64,000 nucleotides of DNA from Streptococcus mitis (GCF_001281025.1 NZ_CP012646.1:1-64000); one strand, 5' to 3'; positions 1-11,876 are shown, counted from the first letter of the stretch. Translations and numbers: made by a program. The notes: a model not told the origin generated them from the letters alone.

Positions 1-865
1 TTTGTTCAGGATTTAGTTGATAGAAAGCTCGAGGAGATAGTGAAAATTCATAATTGAGTACACCTTCTTGAATACTCTCTTCTCCCCATATAATCTCTGT
101 CTTTTCACCATAAATCTCACTGGTTTTAGCTGTATTTGTATTAACAGCTACTGTCACAACCTCTGGAAAATCTTTAATTAAATCTTTTACCAGCAGGGTT
201 AAATTAAGCTGGCGGTTTGTAACAACAATAATCTGAACCTGTCCAGTCTTTCTTGCTCGTCGGACCATTATAGTTCTAACACCTAGAACTTTTCTCTCAT
301 CCGTGATTGGAATCTGGTGATAAGTAAGCAATTCTGCTAGACGATTAGCAATCACTTGGGTTTCCTTGTCTTGTACCAGGCAGTCTTTCAACTCTACTAA
401 ATAGTGAGAGCTTTCTGCATACAGACCTGCCTTGACCTGATTTTTAAATTTTCGAGTCTGAAATTGTAACTTAGCACGATAGTACTTGGGTTCCTGCATA
501 CCAATCGTCGGGCGGATTTCATAGTTTTCATATCCTGCAGGAGCGAATTTTTTCAGCGCTTGGTGAAGTAAGTCCGTCTTGAACTCCAGCTGCTTATCAT
601 AATGCAGGTGCATGATTTGGCAACCACCACATTCATTATAGATAGTACAAGCTGGCACAACTCGGAATTTTGACTTCTTATTAACCTTTAGTAATTTTGC
701 TTCAACAAAGTTGCGTTTAATAGAAGTAATCTGACAATAGATATCTTCACCTTTGAGTGCTCCAGGTACAAAGACTAATGTTTTTTGGTAAAAGCCGATT
801 CCCTCACCATTAATTCCCATGCGCTTGATTTTTAATGGTATTTTTTGTTTCACTTTCAGATTCAT
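1..865 (-). CDS. 23S rRNA (uracil-5-)-methyltransferase, RlmD/RumA family (partial, 3' end outside window)
   Basis: SAM-dependent m5U methyltransferase acting on 23S rRNA. Translating the minus strand from the ATG at 865 gives an N-terminal TRAM-like domain (about residues 1-60), then the iron-sulfur cluster segment [11 protein letters not shown] near residue 75, then the RNA-binding region and the start of the catalytic domain ([12 protein letters not shown]). The frame is still open at base 1, so the SAM and catalytic motifs are outside the window. It is divergent from recX, with only 37 bp between the two start codons. Mitis streptococci carry two paralogues of this family. I cannot tell which target uridines (U747, U1939) this one modifies. 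Confidence 0.88.
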   Translation of the reverse strand, partial: MNLKVKQKIPLKIKRMGINGEGIGFYQKTLVFVPGALKGEDIYCQITSIKRNFVEAKLLKVNKKSKFRVVPACTIYNECGGCQIMHLHYDKQLEFKTDLLHQALKKFAPAGYENYEIRPTIGMQEPKYYRAKLQFQTRKFKNQVKAGLYAESSHYLVELKDCLVQDKETQVIANRLAELLTYHQIPITDERKVLGVRTIMVRRARKTGQVQIIVVTNRQLNLTLLVKDLIKDFPEVVTVAVNTNTAKTSEIYGEKTEIIWGEESIQEGVLNYEFSLSPRAFYQLNPEQ

Positions 866-890
866 ACCCCTATCTTATCACATTTTGAGT

Positions 891-896
891 TATAAT
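891..896 (+). promoter_or_regulatory. -10 box of recX promoter, possibly leaderless
   Basis: TATAAT ends six bases before the recX ATG at 903. No Shine-Dalgarno sequence lies between them and no convincing -35 is visible. Normal spacing would place the transcription start on or beside the ATG. Confidence 0.55.
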
Positions 897-902
897 AGAA
901 CT

Positions 903-1679
903 ATGAAAATCACAAAACTTGAAAAGAAAAAAAGACTCTATCTGATGGAGCTTGATAATGGCGACAAATGCTACATTACTGAAGATACTATTGTTCGTTT
1001 TATGTTATCACGAGATAAGGTGATAAGCGAAGAAGAATTGAAAGAGATTCAGGACTTTGCCCAATTTTCTTACGGTAAGAATCTAGCCCTCTACCACCTA
1101 TCCTTTAAAGCTCGCACTGAAAAAGAAGTCAGAGAATATCTGAAAAAATATGATATTGATGAAGACATAGTTTCTCAAGTAATTGCTAATCTTAAAGAGG
1201 AGAATTGGATTAATGATGGCCAGTACGCTTATGCTACCATCAATGCCAATCAACTTTCAGGAGACAAGGGACCTTATGTACTGACTCAGAAACTAGCACA
1301 AAGGGGGATTTCAAAATCTACTATAGAGGAGACCTTGAAAGAATTTGATTTTTCCGAAGTTGCTCAACGTATAGCTAATAAACTATTGAAAAAATATGAA
1401 GGAAAACTTCCAGCTCGTGCCTTGCAAGATAAGATTATCCAGAATCTGACCAATAAGGGTTTCTCATACTCTGATGCTAAAAGTGCCTTTGACGAATTGG
1501 ATAGCCAAGTAGACGAAGAAACGACTCAGGAACTTATCTTCAAGGAACTTGACAAGCAATATGCCAAGTATGCTCAAAAGTATGAAGGATACGAACTTAA
1601 ACAGCGTTTAACTCAAGTTTTAGCACGAAAAGGCTACGATTTTTCGGATATAGCAAGCGCTCTCAGAGAATATCTTTAA
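903..1679 (+). CDS. recX: Recombination regulator RecX
   Basis: RecX binds RecA filaments and limits their activity. The 258-residue protein is the usual length for streptococcal RecX and consists of tandem three-helix repeats with the spaced RecX motifs (residues about 70-255). The start is ATG 903. An upstream in-frame start at 819 would run into the opposed methyltransferase gene and add a non-conserved leader. There is no visible ribosome-binding site, and a TATAAT box sits only six bases upstream, so the mRNA may be leaderless. It stands alone. The next gene has its own promoter. Confidence 0.9.
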   Translation: MKITKLEKKKRLYLMELDNGDKCYITEDTIVRFMLSRDKVISEEELKEIQDFAQFSYGKNLALYHLSFKARTEKEVREYLKKYDIDEDIVSQVIANLKEENWINDGQYAYATINANQLSGDKGPYVLTQKLAQRGISKSTIEETLKEFDFSEVAQRIANKLLKKYEGKLPARALQDKIIQNLTNKGFSYSDAKSAFDELDSQVDEETTQELIFKELDKQYAKYAQKYEGYELKQRLTQVLARKGYDFSDIASALREYL

Positions 1680-1717
1680 TATTTTCATGTAAAAATCACA
1701 GATTTTAGGCAATTTTA

Positions 1718-1726
1718 TGGTACAAT
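1718..1726 (+). promoter_or_regulatory. Extended -10 promoter for the DUF402 gene
   Basis: TGGTACAAT is an extended -10 (TGn plus TACAAT), about 40 bases before the ATG at 1768. An AAGTTGG segment precedes the start. Confidence 0.6.
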
Positions 1727-1767
1727 AGTAAACGATAAACTTACAAATTGTAGAAAGTTGGTTAGTT

Positions 1768-2301
1768 ATGAAGCTTCCAAAAGAAGGCGACTTTATTACA
1801 ATTCAAAGTTATAAGCATGATGGCAGTCTCCACCGAACTTGGCGGGACACCATGGTACTAAAAACAACAGAAAACGCCATTATTGGTGTCAACGATCATA
1901 CACTTGTTACCGAAAGTGATGGTCGTCGTTGGGTTACTCGAGAACCGGCTATTGTTTACTTTCACAAGAAATATTGGTTTAATATCATTGCCATGATTCG
2001 TGATAATGGAATTTCCTACTATTGCAATATGGCTAGCCCCTACTATCTGGATGAAGAAGCGCTGAAGTATATTGATTACGATTTGGATGTTAAAATTTTT
2101 ACAGATGGGGAAAAACGTCTCTTGGACGTTGAGGAATATGAGCGTCATAAACGCAAAATGAATTATTCTGATGATTTGGACTATATTTTAAAAGAACATG
2201 TCAAAATTCTTGTTGATTGGATTAACAATGGACGTGGTCCTTTCTCAGAAGCCTATGTAAACATTTGGTACAAGCGCTATGTAGAACTAAAGAATCGGTA
2301 A
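1768..2301 (+). CDS. DUF402 nucleoside di/triphosphate phosphatase-like protein
   Basis: A 177-residue member of the DUF402/UPF0374 family. The characterised staphylococcal relative (Ntdp) hydrolyses nucleoside tri- and diphosphates with divalent metal. Family features visible are the N-terminal barrel start [22 protein letters not shown], the central [10 protein letters not shown] segment, and the acidic stretch [22 protein letters not shown] that carries metal ligands in the family. Cytoplasmic, with no membrane segment. Single-gene transcription unit with its own extended -10 promoter and an intrinsic terminator right after the stop. The enzymatic assignment is by family only. Confidence 0.82.
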   Translation: MKLPKEGDFITIQSYKHDGSLHRTWRDTMVLKTTENAIIGVNDHTLVTESDGRRWVTREPAIVYFHKKYWFNIIAMIRDNGISYYCNMASPYYLDEEALKYIDYDLDVKIFTDGEKRLLDVEEYERHKRKMNYSDDLDYILKEHVKILVDWINNGRGPFSEAYVNIWYKRYVELKNR

Positions 2302-2310
2302 AGTTGTCAA

Positions 2311-2336
2311 ACTAGGGTGAAAGCCCTGGTTTTTTA
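2311..2336 (+). terminator. Intrinsic terminator of the DUF402 gene
   Basis: Seven-pair stem ACTAGGG/CCCTGGT with loop tgaaag, followed by a T run. Confidence 0.75.
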
Positions 2337-2340
2337 TTTG

Positions 2341-2365
2341 AAAAACCCAGCTTTTCAGCTGGGTT
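2341..2365 (-). terminator. Intrinsic terminator of queH
   Basis: Perfect 8-bp stem AACCCAGC/GCTGGGTT around ttttca. On the minus strand it ends in a T run. Confidence 0.8.
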
Positions 2366-2370
2366 GGTCT

Positions 2371-3138
2371 CTATATATCTAATTTCGTAACAGTAAATTT
2401 AATGTGGGAATAGTCTTTTTCAACATCCTTATCCAGCAAGAAAGCTGTAGCATCTTTCTTAACCTGAACCAGGTCAATATTCTGAGCTTGGGCTGCATAG
2501 ACGCATCCACAATAACATTGACGATATATATCATACTCTTCACACATCTCCACTGAACGTTTGTAGCCCTGATTTTTCTTGAAATCACTTGGAAGATAGT
2601 GGGTTGTATAAATTTTTTGCACATCGATTCCGATGCTGTTAATGGTTTGAGAATTCTTATGAGGACTAATGGTCAAGGCTGAGCCAAAATAATCAAAGCC
2701 CAGATCCATAGCCACTTGCGCTGTCTTATCCAGGCGGTAGTCAAAGCAAACCTTACAACGGTCGCCACCTTCTGGCTCTTCTTCCAGTCCTCTGACTAAC
2801 TTACGGTATTCATTTGGTTCGTAGGGAGCTTCTAGGTACTGAACCGTATTTCCTGTTCGCTCATTGAAATCACTGACAAATTTTTGGGTGACGTAAGCCC
2901 GCTTGTGGTATTCTGCCTTGGGATGGATATTAGAATTGGCAAAATAGATTGTCACATCAGCATACTTTGTTAAATATTCTAGAGTATAGGTACTGCAAGG
3001 GGCACAGCAAACATGCATGAGAATGGTTGGACGTTGCTCATTTTTCTCCCATACTTGTACCATCTTCTGCATGACACGGTCATAATTAATCTTCTGATTG
3101 GGGTTCATCTTGCTCAGAATTTCTTCTACATCGATCAT
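2371..3138 (-). CDS. queH: Epoxyqueuosine reductase QueH
   Basis: QueH catalyses the last step of queuosine tRNA modification, reducing epoxyqueuosine to queuosine. It is the non-cobalamin alternative to QueG. The 255-residue protein shows the family cysteine pattern: adjacent Cys44-Cys45 and Cys48 in VCCAPCS, Cys128 and Cys131 in RCKVCFDYR, and a late cysteine cluster CYCGC. These bind the iron-sulfur cluster and auxiliary metal in characterised QueH. The start ATG has GAGAAGAAC upstream. It is transcribed alone, towards the DUF402 gene, and the facing genes are separated by back-to-back terminators. Confidence 0.88.
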   Translation of the reverse strand: MIDVEEILSKMNPNQKINYDRVMQKMVQVWEKNEQRPTILMHVCCAPCSTYTLEYLTKYADVTIYFANSNIHPKAEYHKRAYVTQKFVSDFNERTGNTVQYLEAPYEPNEYRKLVRGLEEEPEGGDRCKVCFDYRLDKTAQVAMDLGFDYFGSALTISPHKNSQTINSIGIDVQKIYTTHYLPSDFKKNQGYKRSVEMCEEYDIYRQCYCGCVYAAQAQNIDLVQVKKDATAFLLDKDVEKDYSHIKFTVTKLDI

Positions 3139-3275
3139 GTTCTTCTCCTTTTTCTAGTCTTATTTTATCATATAAGTTAGGAGAGCTCAAATCAATTTAG
3201 AAGTGAATATCATAAAAAGGAGGGGTAGGCATTCCCTCCTTTTGTGTTTTTTATAAGTTGTTTTCTATAGAAAGC

Positions 3276-4913
<1,638 letters not shown>

Positions 4914-5198
4914 CTATTCTTCAATGATAGCCAAGATGTTAGCTTCGCCTACGATGATGTACTTTTCATCGCCATCTTTGACATCAAGACCTGCGTGAGC
5001 TTCAACTAAGACACGGTCTCCAGCTTTAACACTTGGAGCAACCAAGTCACCGTTCAAGGTACGAACACCTTGTCCAGTAGCCACTACTGTAGCTGTTTTC
5101 GTTTCTTCTTGGGCTGATTTTGCGAGGACAAAGCCTCCAACAGTTTGTTCTTTTTCTTCAATTTTCAAGACCACACGGTCTCCTAATGGTTTCAACAT
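4914..5198 (-). CDS. groES: Co-chaperonin GroES (Hsp10)
   Basis: The 94-residue lid of the GroEL cage. It shows [12 protein letters not shown] at the N terminus, a mobile-loop region (residues about 17-33) and the C-terminal [13 protein letters not shown]. First gene of the groESL operon. The start ATG at 5198 has AGGAAAG upstream. A perfect CIRCE element lies about 30-57 bases upstream of the start. The mobile loop contains a QTVGGFVLA segment in the position that contacts GroEL. Confidence 0.97.
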   Translation of the reverse strand: MLKPLGDRVVLKIEEKEQTVGGFVLAKSAQEETKTATVVATGQGVRTLNGDLVAPSVKAGDRVLVEAHAGLDVKDGDEKYIIVGEANILAIIEE

Positions 5199-5228
5199 CT
5201 GCTTTCCTCCATGATGAGATAGATATTA

Positions 5229-5255
5229 TTAGCACTCTTTATACCTGAGTGCTAA
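5229..5255 (-). promoter_or_regulatory. CIRCE operator (HrcA site) of groESL
   Basis: Perfect TTAGCACTC-N9-GAGTGCTAA inverted repeat, lying between the promoter (TTGACT 5289-5294, TACAAT 5267-5272, 16-bp spacer) and groES. Confidence 0.97.
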
Positions 5256-5319
5256 TTCATAGTTCTATTGTATCACTTGGTCAGAAATAGTCAAGAAAAA
5301 AGTCTGACTTTCTCAAGAT

Positions 5320-5348
5320 AAAAAGCCTGAGACCAACTCAGACTTTTT
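5320..5348 (-). terminator. Terminator of ssbB
   Basis: AAAAAG-c-CTGAG / CTCAG-a-CTTTTT hairpin downstream of ssbB. It is symmetric enough to act in both directions. Confidence 0.7.
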
Positions 5349-5353
5349 AATGC

Positions 5354-5749
5354 TTAAAATGGCAATTCTTCCTCTTCCAAAACCAAATCCGCCAAATCTT
5401 GTCCTGCATTATTTTCACGCATGGCACGTTGAGCACGACTTTCCAAGAGTTGGAATCCAGTAACAAGTACTTCGGTCACGTAGTTCATCTGACCATTTTT
5501 CTCAAAACGACGGGTACGTAATTCTCCATCCACTGAAATAAGACTACCTTTGGTTGCGTAGCTTGCCAAGCTTTCTGCTAGTCTGCCCCATAGGACCATA
5601 TTAACAAAATCAACTTCGCGCTCCCCATTTTGGTCTTTGTAACGACGATTTACAGCGATAGTTGCTCGCGCTACTGACTTGTCATTGTTGGTTTTGTGCA
5701 ATTCTGGTGTAGACGTCAAGCGTCCGATTAAGATAACTTTATTATACAT
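5354..5749 (-). CDS. ssbB: Competence-induced single-stranded DNA-binding protein SsbB
   Basis: A short 131-residue SSB with one OB fold (residues about 1-105), the DFVNMVLWGRLAE strand typical of the family, and the acidic C-terminal tip EEELPF that recruits partner proteins. The short linker separates it from the essential, longer SsbA. In pneumococcus SsbB coats and stores imported single strands during transformation. A canonical ComX box (TACGAATA, 5771-5778) lies about 22 bases upstream of the ATG, so it should be a late competence gene. It is monocistronic, bounded by hairpin terminators on both sides. Confidence 0.95.
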   Translation of the reverse strand: MYNKVILIGRLTSTPELHKTNNDKSVARATIAVNRRYKDQNGEREVDFVNMVLWGRLAESLASYATKGSLISVDGELRTRRFEKNGQMNYVTEVLVTGFQLLESRAQRAMRENNAGQDLADLVLEEEELPF

Positions 5750-5770
5750 ATTTTCTTCCTCCTACTTATC

Positions 5771-5778
5771 TATTCGTA
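5771..5778 (-). promoter_or_regulatory. ComX (SigX) box of ssbB
   Basis: Exact TACGAATA on the minus strand, preceded by a T-rich tract that is also the T run of the upstream gene's terminator. Confidence 0.93.
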
Positions 5779-5785
5779 AGAAATC

Positions 5786-5813
5786 AAAAAAAAGTTACAG
5801 AAATTTGTAACTT
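5786..5813 (-). terminator. Terminator of the SDR gene
   Basis: AAGTTACA/TGTAACTT stem with a 6-base loop, followed on the minus strand by a run of eight T. Confidence 0.85.
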
Positions 5814-5825
5814 TCGAGGAATTTT

Positions 5826-6587
5826 TTAGTTTTTATGAACCATGAAACCTGTCGCCTGTTGATTAGCCATAATGGTCATATCTGTAATTTGCACACGACG
5901 AGGTTGACTAGTCACATAGACCACTGTATCTGCAATATCCTGAGCTTGCAAGGCTTCGATTCCTTGGTAAACGGACGCAGCCCGCTCTTTATCACCGTGA
6001 AAACGCACTGTAGAAAAATCTGTTTCGACAATTCCAGGCTGAATGGTTGTCACCTTGATATCCGTTGCGATGGTATCAATTCGCAGTCCATCTGAAAAGG
6101 TCTTAACTGCTGCCTTGGTAGCTGAATAAACTGCTGCACCTGCATAGGCGTAGATTCCTGCGGTTGACCCCATGTTGATGATATGTCCTTGATTGGCTTT
6201 TACCATTGTTGGCAAGAAACAGCGAGTGACTGCCATCAAACCTTTGACATTGGTATCCAACATAGTTAACATATCCAACTCTTCATAGTCTTGATAAGGT
6301 GCTAAACCTAGAGCCAGTCCGGCATTGTTGACCAGAATATCAATCTGACCTATCGTTTCTAGAATATCAGAGCAGACAGTCTTTACCACAGTCATATCCG
6401 TGACATCTAGTGGAAAGGTCCAGACGGTTTGATTTGGAAAAGTTTCTGCAAACTCCGACTTAAGGATTTCTAATCGGTCTATCCGTCGACCTGTTAGAAC
6501 GACATTCTCACCCTGCTCCAGATAAGCACGCGCAATTGCTTCACCAATACCTGATGTCGCTCCTGTAATCACTACATTTTTTGCCAT
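5826..6587 (-). CDS. Short-chain dehydrogenase/reductase
   Basis: A 253-residue classical SDR of the YdfG/NADP(H) type. Visible motifs are the Rossmann TGATSGIGEA (residues 8-17), a cofactor-selecting TGRRIDRL (about 32-39), NNAG (87-90), the catalytic Ser in NMGSTAG (about 140), and the YSATK Tyr-Lys pair (about 155-159). The characterised close family reduces hydroxy-acids or their semialdehydes. The substrate here cannot be read from sequence. It ends in a strong terminator that abuts the ssbB competence promoter. The start ATG at 6587 has GGAAATAAG upstream. Confidence 0.88.
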   Translation of the reverse strand: MAKNVVITGATSGIGEAIARAYLEQGENVVLTGRRIDRLEILKSEFAETFPNQTVWTFPLDVTDMTVVKTVCSDILETIGQIDILVNNAGLALGLAPYQDYEELDMLTMLDTNVKGLMAVTRCFLPTMVKANQGHIINMGSTAGIYAYAGAAVYSATKAAVKTFSDGLRIDTIATDIKVTTIQPGIVETDFSTVRFHGDKERAASVYQGIEALQAQDIADTVVYVTSQPRRVQITDMTIMANQQATGFMVHKN

Positions 6588-6628
6588 CTTATTTCCTTCT
6601 AGCTGGTCTATCAGATACTAACAAGTGC

Positions 6629-7255
6629 CTAGGCAGTCCAGTGTTTAGCTGGATCAAATGGTGTTCCGACAACTTGGTCTTCTGATAATTCGATAACACC
6701 ACGTTTTTGCGGAGCATTTGGCAGATGCAATTCACGAGGGCTACACATCATACCAAAACTCTTTTCACCACGAAGTTCGCCTGGGAAAATGAGATTGCCT
6801 TTTGGCATCATGGCTCCAGGAAGAGCTACAATGGTTTTCAAACCGACACGCGCATTGGGAGCTCCTGCAACAATTTGCACTGTCTTGTCACTTGCAACTG
6901 CAACTTGGCAGATGTTAAGGTGGTCACTATCTGGATGAGCTACCATCTCGACAATCTCACCAACAACAAACTTAGGTTCCTTGTCATTGACAATTTCTTC
7001 TGCAAAACCTTCCGTTTGTAATTCTTGGTTCAAACGAACTACTTGTGTATCTGATAAAAAGACTTGACCGCGCTCTGCAATTTCAAATAAACTTGAAACT
7101 TCGAAAATATTCCAAGCCACTGTTTCCCCATTATCTTTGAGGAAAACACGAGCTACCTTGCCTTTGCGCTCCACATCTAGTTTGGCATCTCCGCTATTTT
7201 TCACGATGACCATAAGGACATCACCGACATGTTCTTTATTATATGTAAAAATCAT
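6629..7255 (-). CDS. YtpR-like tRNA-binding domain protein
   Basis: A 208-residue protein with an N-terminal DUF4479 region (residues 1-85) and a C-terminal tRNA-binding OB fold (about 90-200). The OB fold is like the N-terminal part of the PheRS beta subunit: VGEIVEMVAHPDSDHLNIC, VCAGAPN-like VAGAPNARVG, and the GMMCSPREL segment. No catalytic synthetase domain is present. The precise role is not established, and binding of tRNA or another RNA is inferred from the fold. It is followed 15 bp upstream by a thioredoxin-like gene in the same direction, a conserved streptococcal pairing. Confidence 0.82.
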   Translation of the reverse strand: MIFTYNKEHVGDVLMVIVKNSGDAKLDVERKGKVARVFLKDNGETVAWNIFEVSSLFEIAERGQVFLSDTQVVRLNQELQTEGFAEEIVNDKEPKFVVGEIVEMVAHPDSDHLNICQVAVASDKTVQIVAGAPNARVGLKTIVALPGAMMPKGNLIFPGELRGEKSFGMMCSPRELHLPNAPQKRGVIELSEDQVVGTPFDPAKHWTA

Positions 7256-7270
7256 TGTTTCCTTTTTCTC

Positions 7271-7588
7271 CTATTTCAGTCCTGCTAAAAAGTCGTTAAT
7301 TTGTTGCTTGCTTTTACGGTCGCGATTAACAAAACGACCGATTTCCTTGTCTTTTTCTAGAACTACAAGGCTAGGGATTCCATAAACATCCCAGAGTTTG
7401 GCTAGATCCATATACTGATCTCGATCCACTCGAATAAAGTTGAACTCTGGATTGGTCTCCTCAATTTCTGGTAAGGCAGGATAGATATAACGGCAATCGC
7501 CACACCAGTCCGCCACAAAAAGGAAAACCTTCTTGCCATCTTTTTCTACTAAAGATGCCAATTCTTCTAAACTTGCTGGTTGTATCAT
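7271..7588 (-). CDS. Thioredoxin-like protein (CGDC active site)
   Basis: A 105-residue thioredoxin fold with the redox motif WCGDC at residues 28-32 and the cis-proline segment YGIPSLVV near 75. The non-standard CGDC suggests a specialised disulfide reductase rather than the main thioredoxin (CGPC). No signal peptide, so cytoplasmic. It overlaps the upstream DUF4651 gene by 4 bp (ATGA), which indicates translational coupling, and precedes the ytpR-like gene, so the three probably form one operon. Confidence 0.85.
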   Translation of the reverse strand: MIQPASLEELASLVEKDGKKVFLFVADWCGDCRYIYPALPEIEETNPEFNFIRVDRDQYMDLAKLWDVYGIPSLVVLEKDKEIGRFVNRDRKSKQQINDFLAGLK

Positions 7589-7884
7589 AAGACTTCCTCC
7601 TCATAGACTAGGTCTTCATTTTCATAGACAAAGGTATAATGACGGCCATCCTCAAAAATGACGCCACCAACCAAGCTCTCCAGACTGCTTTCATAAACTT
7701 GAACATAGAGGGTCGCAATTTCCCCCATGTCTGAAAAATGGTCTCGCACAATCGCTGTCAACTCTTCCTGAGTCTTCATGAGTTTACGGTCATCTGCAAC
7801 TTTTTTCGTAGCAAGGGCAAGGCTCCCAATACCAAGCAGAGCCAGACTTGCCATCCACATTTTTTTAGCTTTCATACCATTCAT
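7585..7884 (-). CDS. DUF4651 small membrane-anchored protein
   Basis: A 99-residue protein with one N-terminal hydrophobic segment (WMASLALLGIGSLALATKK, about residues 10-28) followed by a soluble alpha/beta domain, consistent with a membrane-anchored or exported small protein of the DUF4651 family. Function unknown. It is the first gene of the cluster with the CGDC thioredoxin and YtpR-like protein. The start is uncertain: ATG 7884 and ATG 7875 are both possible, and neither has a strong ribosome-binding site. Confidence 0.7.
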   Translation of the reverse strand: MNGMKAKKMWMASLALLGIGSLALATKKVADDRKLMKTQEELTAIVRDHFSDMGEIATLYVQVYESSLESLVGGVIFEDGRHYTFVYENEDLVYEEEVL

Positions 7885-7934
7885 TTTAACACAAAAAAGG
7901 CTTTAGGACAAATGAAGAAGAAGCAGAAAAGCAA

Positions 7935-7968
7935 GTAAAAAGCCTCTTCCTTAAAGGAAAAGGACTTC
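7935..7968 (-). terminator. Terminator downstream of the choline-binding protein/BOX
   Basis: Minus-strand stem AGTCCTTTTCC / GGAAGAGGCTT with loop ttta and a following T run. Confidence 0.65.
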
Positions 7969-7970
7969 TT

Positions 7971-8072
7971 ATACTAGAGCAAACTAGGAAGCTAGCCGCA
8001 GGTTGCTCAAAGCACTGCTTTGAGGTTGTGGATGAAGCTCACGTGGTTTGAAGAGATTTTCGAAGAGTATTA
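7971..8072 (-). repeat. BOX element (A-B-C)
   Basis: On the minus strand it begins ATACTCTTCGAAAATCTCTT (boxA) at 8070, contains CAACCTCAAAGCAGTGCTTTGAG (boxB-like) and ends GCTTCCTAGTTTGCTC (boxC). This matches the dispersed BOX repeats of pneumococcus and relatives. It lies directly after the choline-binding protein stop codon. Confidence 0.9.
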
Positions 8073-8075
8073 TTC

Positions 8076-9149
8076 TTATTGCCAGGCGCCTGAGTTACCA
8101 ACGTAATAACCATCAGGGGTGTAGGTATTGCGAAGCATCTTACCTGATGAAGCCAGATAATACCACTTACCATTGTCTTTGACCCAATCATTCGCAATCA
8201 TGGCACCAGAAGAACTTACATAATACCATTCTCCCTTGTCATAAACCCAAGTGCTTGCTTTCATGGCTCCTGAATTTGATAAATAGTACCACTTGCCTTG
8301 ATCGTAAAGCCAGTCACTCGCAATCATGGCTCCTGATGATTTAAAGGCATACCAGTTGCTACCTTGATAAAGCCAAGTTTGATTGAACATGACTCCTTTA
8401 TCATTCATAAAGTACCAAGTTCCCTTGTCCTTAACCCAATCTTTCTGCACTAATTGGCCTTGTTTTTGATAGTACCAGTTTTGGTTTGATTTTAGCCAGC
8501 TTTCTGCTTTTACAATCGGATAAAGTTCTTTGAAAGATCCTCCATCATATTTACGACTGATAGACTTTTGTTTTTCAAGCTTCAACTCACCATTGTCATA
8601 GTCTGCCCAAGCATAGACTTTTTGACCATTGACAGTCTCTGGTAAGGTAGCAGTGTAAGTCTTGGTTTGATAATCCCATTTAGCATCGAGGTAAGTGTAT
8701 TGATCATTTGATTCTTCAATACGATAGTAACCTCTCTTTCCACTATCATTATGAATATCATCCACAACTTTCGTTGACCAGGTCTTTACTTCATTTCCGC
8801 TCTTGGCTTCTACCTTGATATCTCCTCTATAGCCATATGGAACATAGAAATTCAGGTAACGCCCCTCTACGCCCATCATAGACTTGTCCTTTTCTTGACC
8901 TAGGAAATTGACAGTTTGATCTTGACCATCGAGACTAACCGTCCACTCGATTTTCTCGGTTTTTGGCAAATCCAAGACTTTGATATCCACTTCATGACCA
9001 TTGTTAAACCGAAGAATCTTGCCATCTTGATACTGCACTCCACACTTAACAACCCATTCTTCTTTAAGCTCAAATGCCTGCCCTGAATGTGGAAAAACCA
9101 GTAAAGCTAGACCAGCTAGAGACAAACCAAATAATGTGATTTTTTTCAT
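8076..9149 (-). CDS. Choline-binding surface protein with an uncharacterised N-terminal module
   Basis: A 357-residue secreted protein. The signal peptide covers residues 1-25 (hydrophobic LFGLSLAGLALLVF, cleavage after GQA). A beta-rich module of about 185 residues follows (26-210), with no enzymatic motif I recognise. Then come six or seven choline-binding repeats (about 215-345) of the type W-x-YD-x-GKWYYLSNSGAM, which hold the protein on phosphocholine-decorated teichoic acid. No amidase, glucosaminidase or CHAP domain is visible, so it is probably an adhesin or binding protein rather than a lytic enzyme. It ends at the BOX element. No partner gene adjoins it. Confidence 0.85.
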   Translation of the reverse strand: MKKITLFGLSLAGLALLVFPHSGQAFELKEEWVVKCGVQYQDGKILRFNNGHEVDIKVLDLPKTEKIEWTVSLDGQDQTVNFLGQEKDKSMMGVEGRYLNFYVPYGYRGDIKVEAKSGNEVKTWSTKVVDDIHNDSGKRGYYRIEESNDQYTYLDAKWDYQTKTYTATLPETVNGQKVYAWADYDNGELKLEKQKSISRKYDGGSFKELYPIVKAESWLKSNQNWYYQKQGQLVQKDWVKDKGTWYFMNDKGVMFNQTWLYQGSNWYAFKSSGAMIASDWLYDQGKWYYLSNSGAMKASTWVYDKGEWYYVSSSGAMIANDWVKDNGKWYYLASSGKMLRNTYTPDGYYVGNSGAWQ

Positions 9150-9268
9150 CGTAGATCCTCCTTAGGATTTTTTATGTTAATTATATCACTATGTTTTTAT
9201 TTTGCAACTCATATCCTAAATATGCAAGCAAAAAACCTCTGAGATTCTTCTCAAAGGTTCTGATTTTG

Positions 9269-10888
<1,620 letters not shown>

Positions 10889-11010
10889 CTAAAATGCTCA
10901 AGGTCTTGTTAACTACGAGGGGACATAGAAAACAAGACCCTACTAATAAGAATAATCTGGGACGACTGCACCAGATTCACAACCAAAATACAAGAAGATA
11001 ACTTCTTGAA

Positions 11011-11102
11011 AAAACAAAAATAGCTCCCTAAGAACTAGGGAGCCCCGACCTCTAAAAGAGGTGCCCGAACAATATGATACCTAAAAATAGGATAATTGTC
11101 AA
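11011..11102 (-). promoter_or_regulatory. pyrG promoter and CTP-responsive leader attenuator
   Basis: TTGACA (11097-11102), a 17-bp spacer and TATCAT (11074-11079) place the transcript start seven bases on, at 11066, so the RNA starts GGGC. A small hairpin (ACCTC/GAGGT, 11048-11062) is followed by a terminator, GCTCCCTA/TAGGGAGC (11023-11043) plus a T run to 11011. In the known pyrG mechanism, low CTP stalls polymerase after GGG, extra Gs are added, and the poly-G pairs with the C/U-rich terminator arm to prevent termination. All required parts are in place. Confidence 0.82.
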
Positions 11103-11112
11103 TAGCTAACTT

Positions 11113-11715
11113 TTATTCCTCGATGTTTTCAGTATCATCATCTGAAAACTCGTCATCTTCTTCGTTGAGATCCACGTCTTCACCCAAGTCATCAGGAGCA
11201 ATTTCGTTGATTTCTGCATCGTAAGCTTCCACTTCATTTTTCTCATCATCTGGATTTTCATCATCATATGAAAGAGCTGGATCTGCTTCGTATGCATCTT
11301 CGTCTTCTGGATCATCTGCATTGTAGTCAATAGCATCTGAATCACCATCCATGAAGGCATTGACGCGTTTTTTCTTAGCTTTTGGTGCTACTTCATCGTC
11401 ATCATTTTCTTCAAGAGCAATGATTTCTTCGTCGATTTCGTCCACACCATACCATGAACGAAGCCCCCATTTGTTGTCTCCAAGTGAGATGAAGCTACCG
11501 TCAAAGTTCAACTCTGTGTAGAACAAAGGCAAGGCTTCACGGATATCGCTGTTTGATGTTCCAAGGTAATTTTGAATTTCGTTTACAAGATCGCTAAAAT
11601 GCATCTCATGATCGCGACCACGAAGTTCCAAGATAGCACGCGCTACCTCAATCATAGATAGTTCACTTTTTTCTTGCCCAGCAAATACTTCTAATTCCAA
11701 AGCGTTTCTCCTCAT
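11113..11715 (-). CDS. rpoE: RNA polymerase delta subunit
   Basis: The 200-residue delta subunit of Firmicute RNA polymerase, which speeds recycling and sharpens promoter selection. It has a folded N-terminal domain (residues 1-95, containing [13 protein letters not shown] and the W-rich [12 protein letters not shown]) and a long, very acidic, disordered C-terminal tail (about 100-200, nearly all Asp/Glu). The neighbouring pyrG promoter starts immediately after its stop codon, so the two genes are adjacent but separately controlled. Confidence 0.95.
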   Translation of the reverse strand: MRRNALELEVFAGQEKSELSMIEVARAILELRGRDHEMHFSDLVNEIQNYLGTSNSDIREALPLFYTELNFDGSFISLGDNKWGLRSWYGVDEIDEEIIALEENDDDEVAPKAKKKRVNAFMDGDSDAIDYNADDPEDEDAYEADPALSYDDENPDDEKNEVEAYDAEINEIAPDDLGEDVDLNEEDDEFSDDDTENIEE

Positions 11716-11876
11716 TTATACTACTATCGCCAGAGTAAACAGACTCTGACCTCATTTTATCATTTACTCTTTATTTTACGATAATTTTGCGGAATAGTCA
11801 AAGGTTAAGAAAAAATAAAGGTGAAATATTTCAGCTAATTGAAAGATCTGTATAACATGACCACAGGTATATTGAT

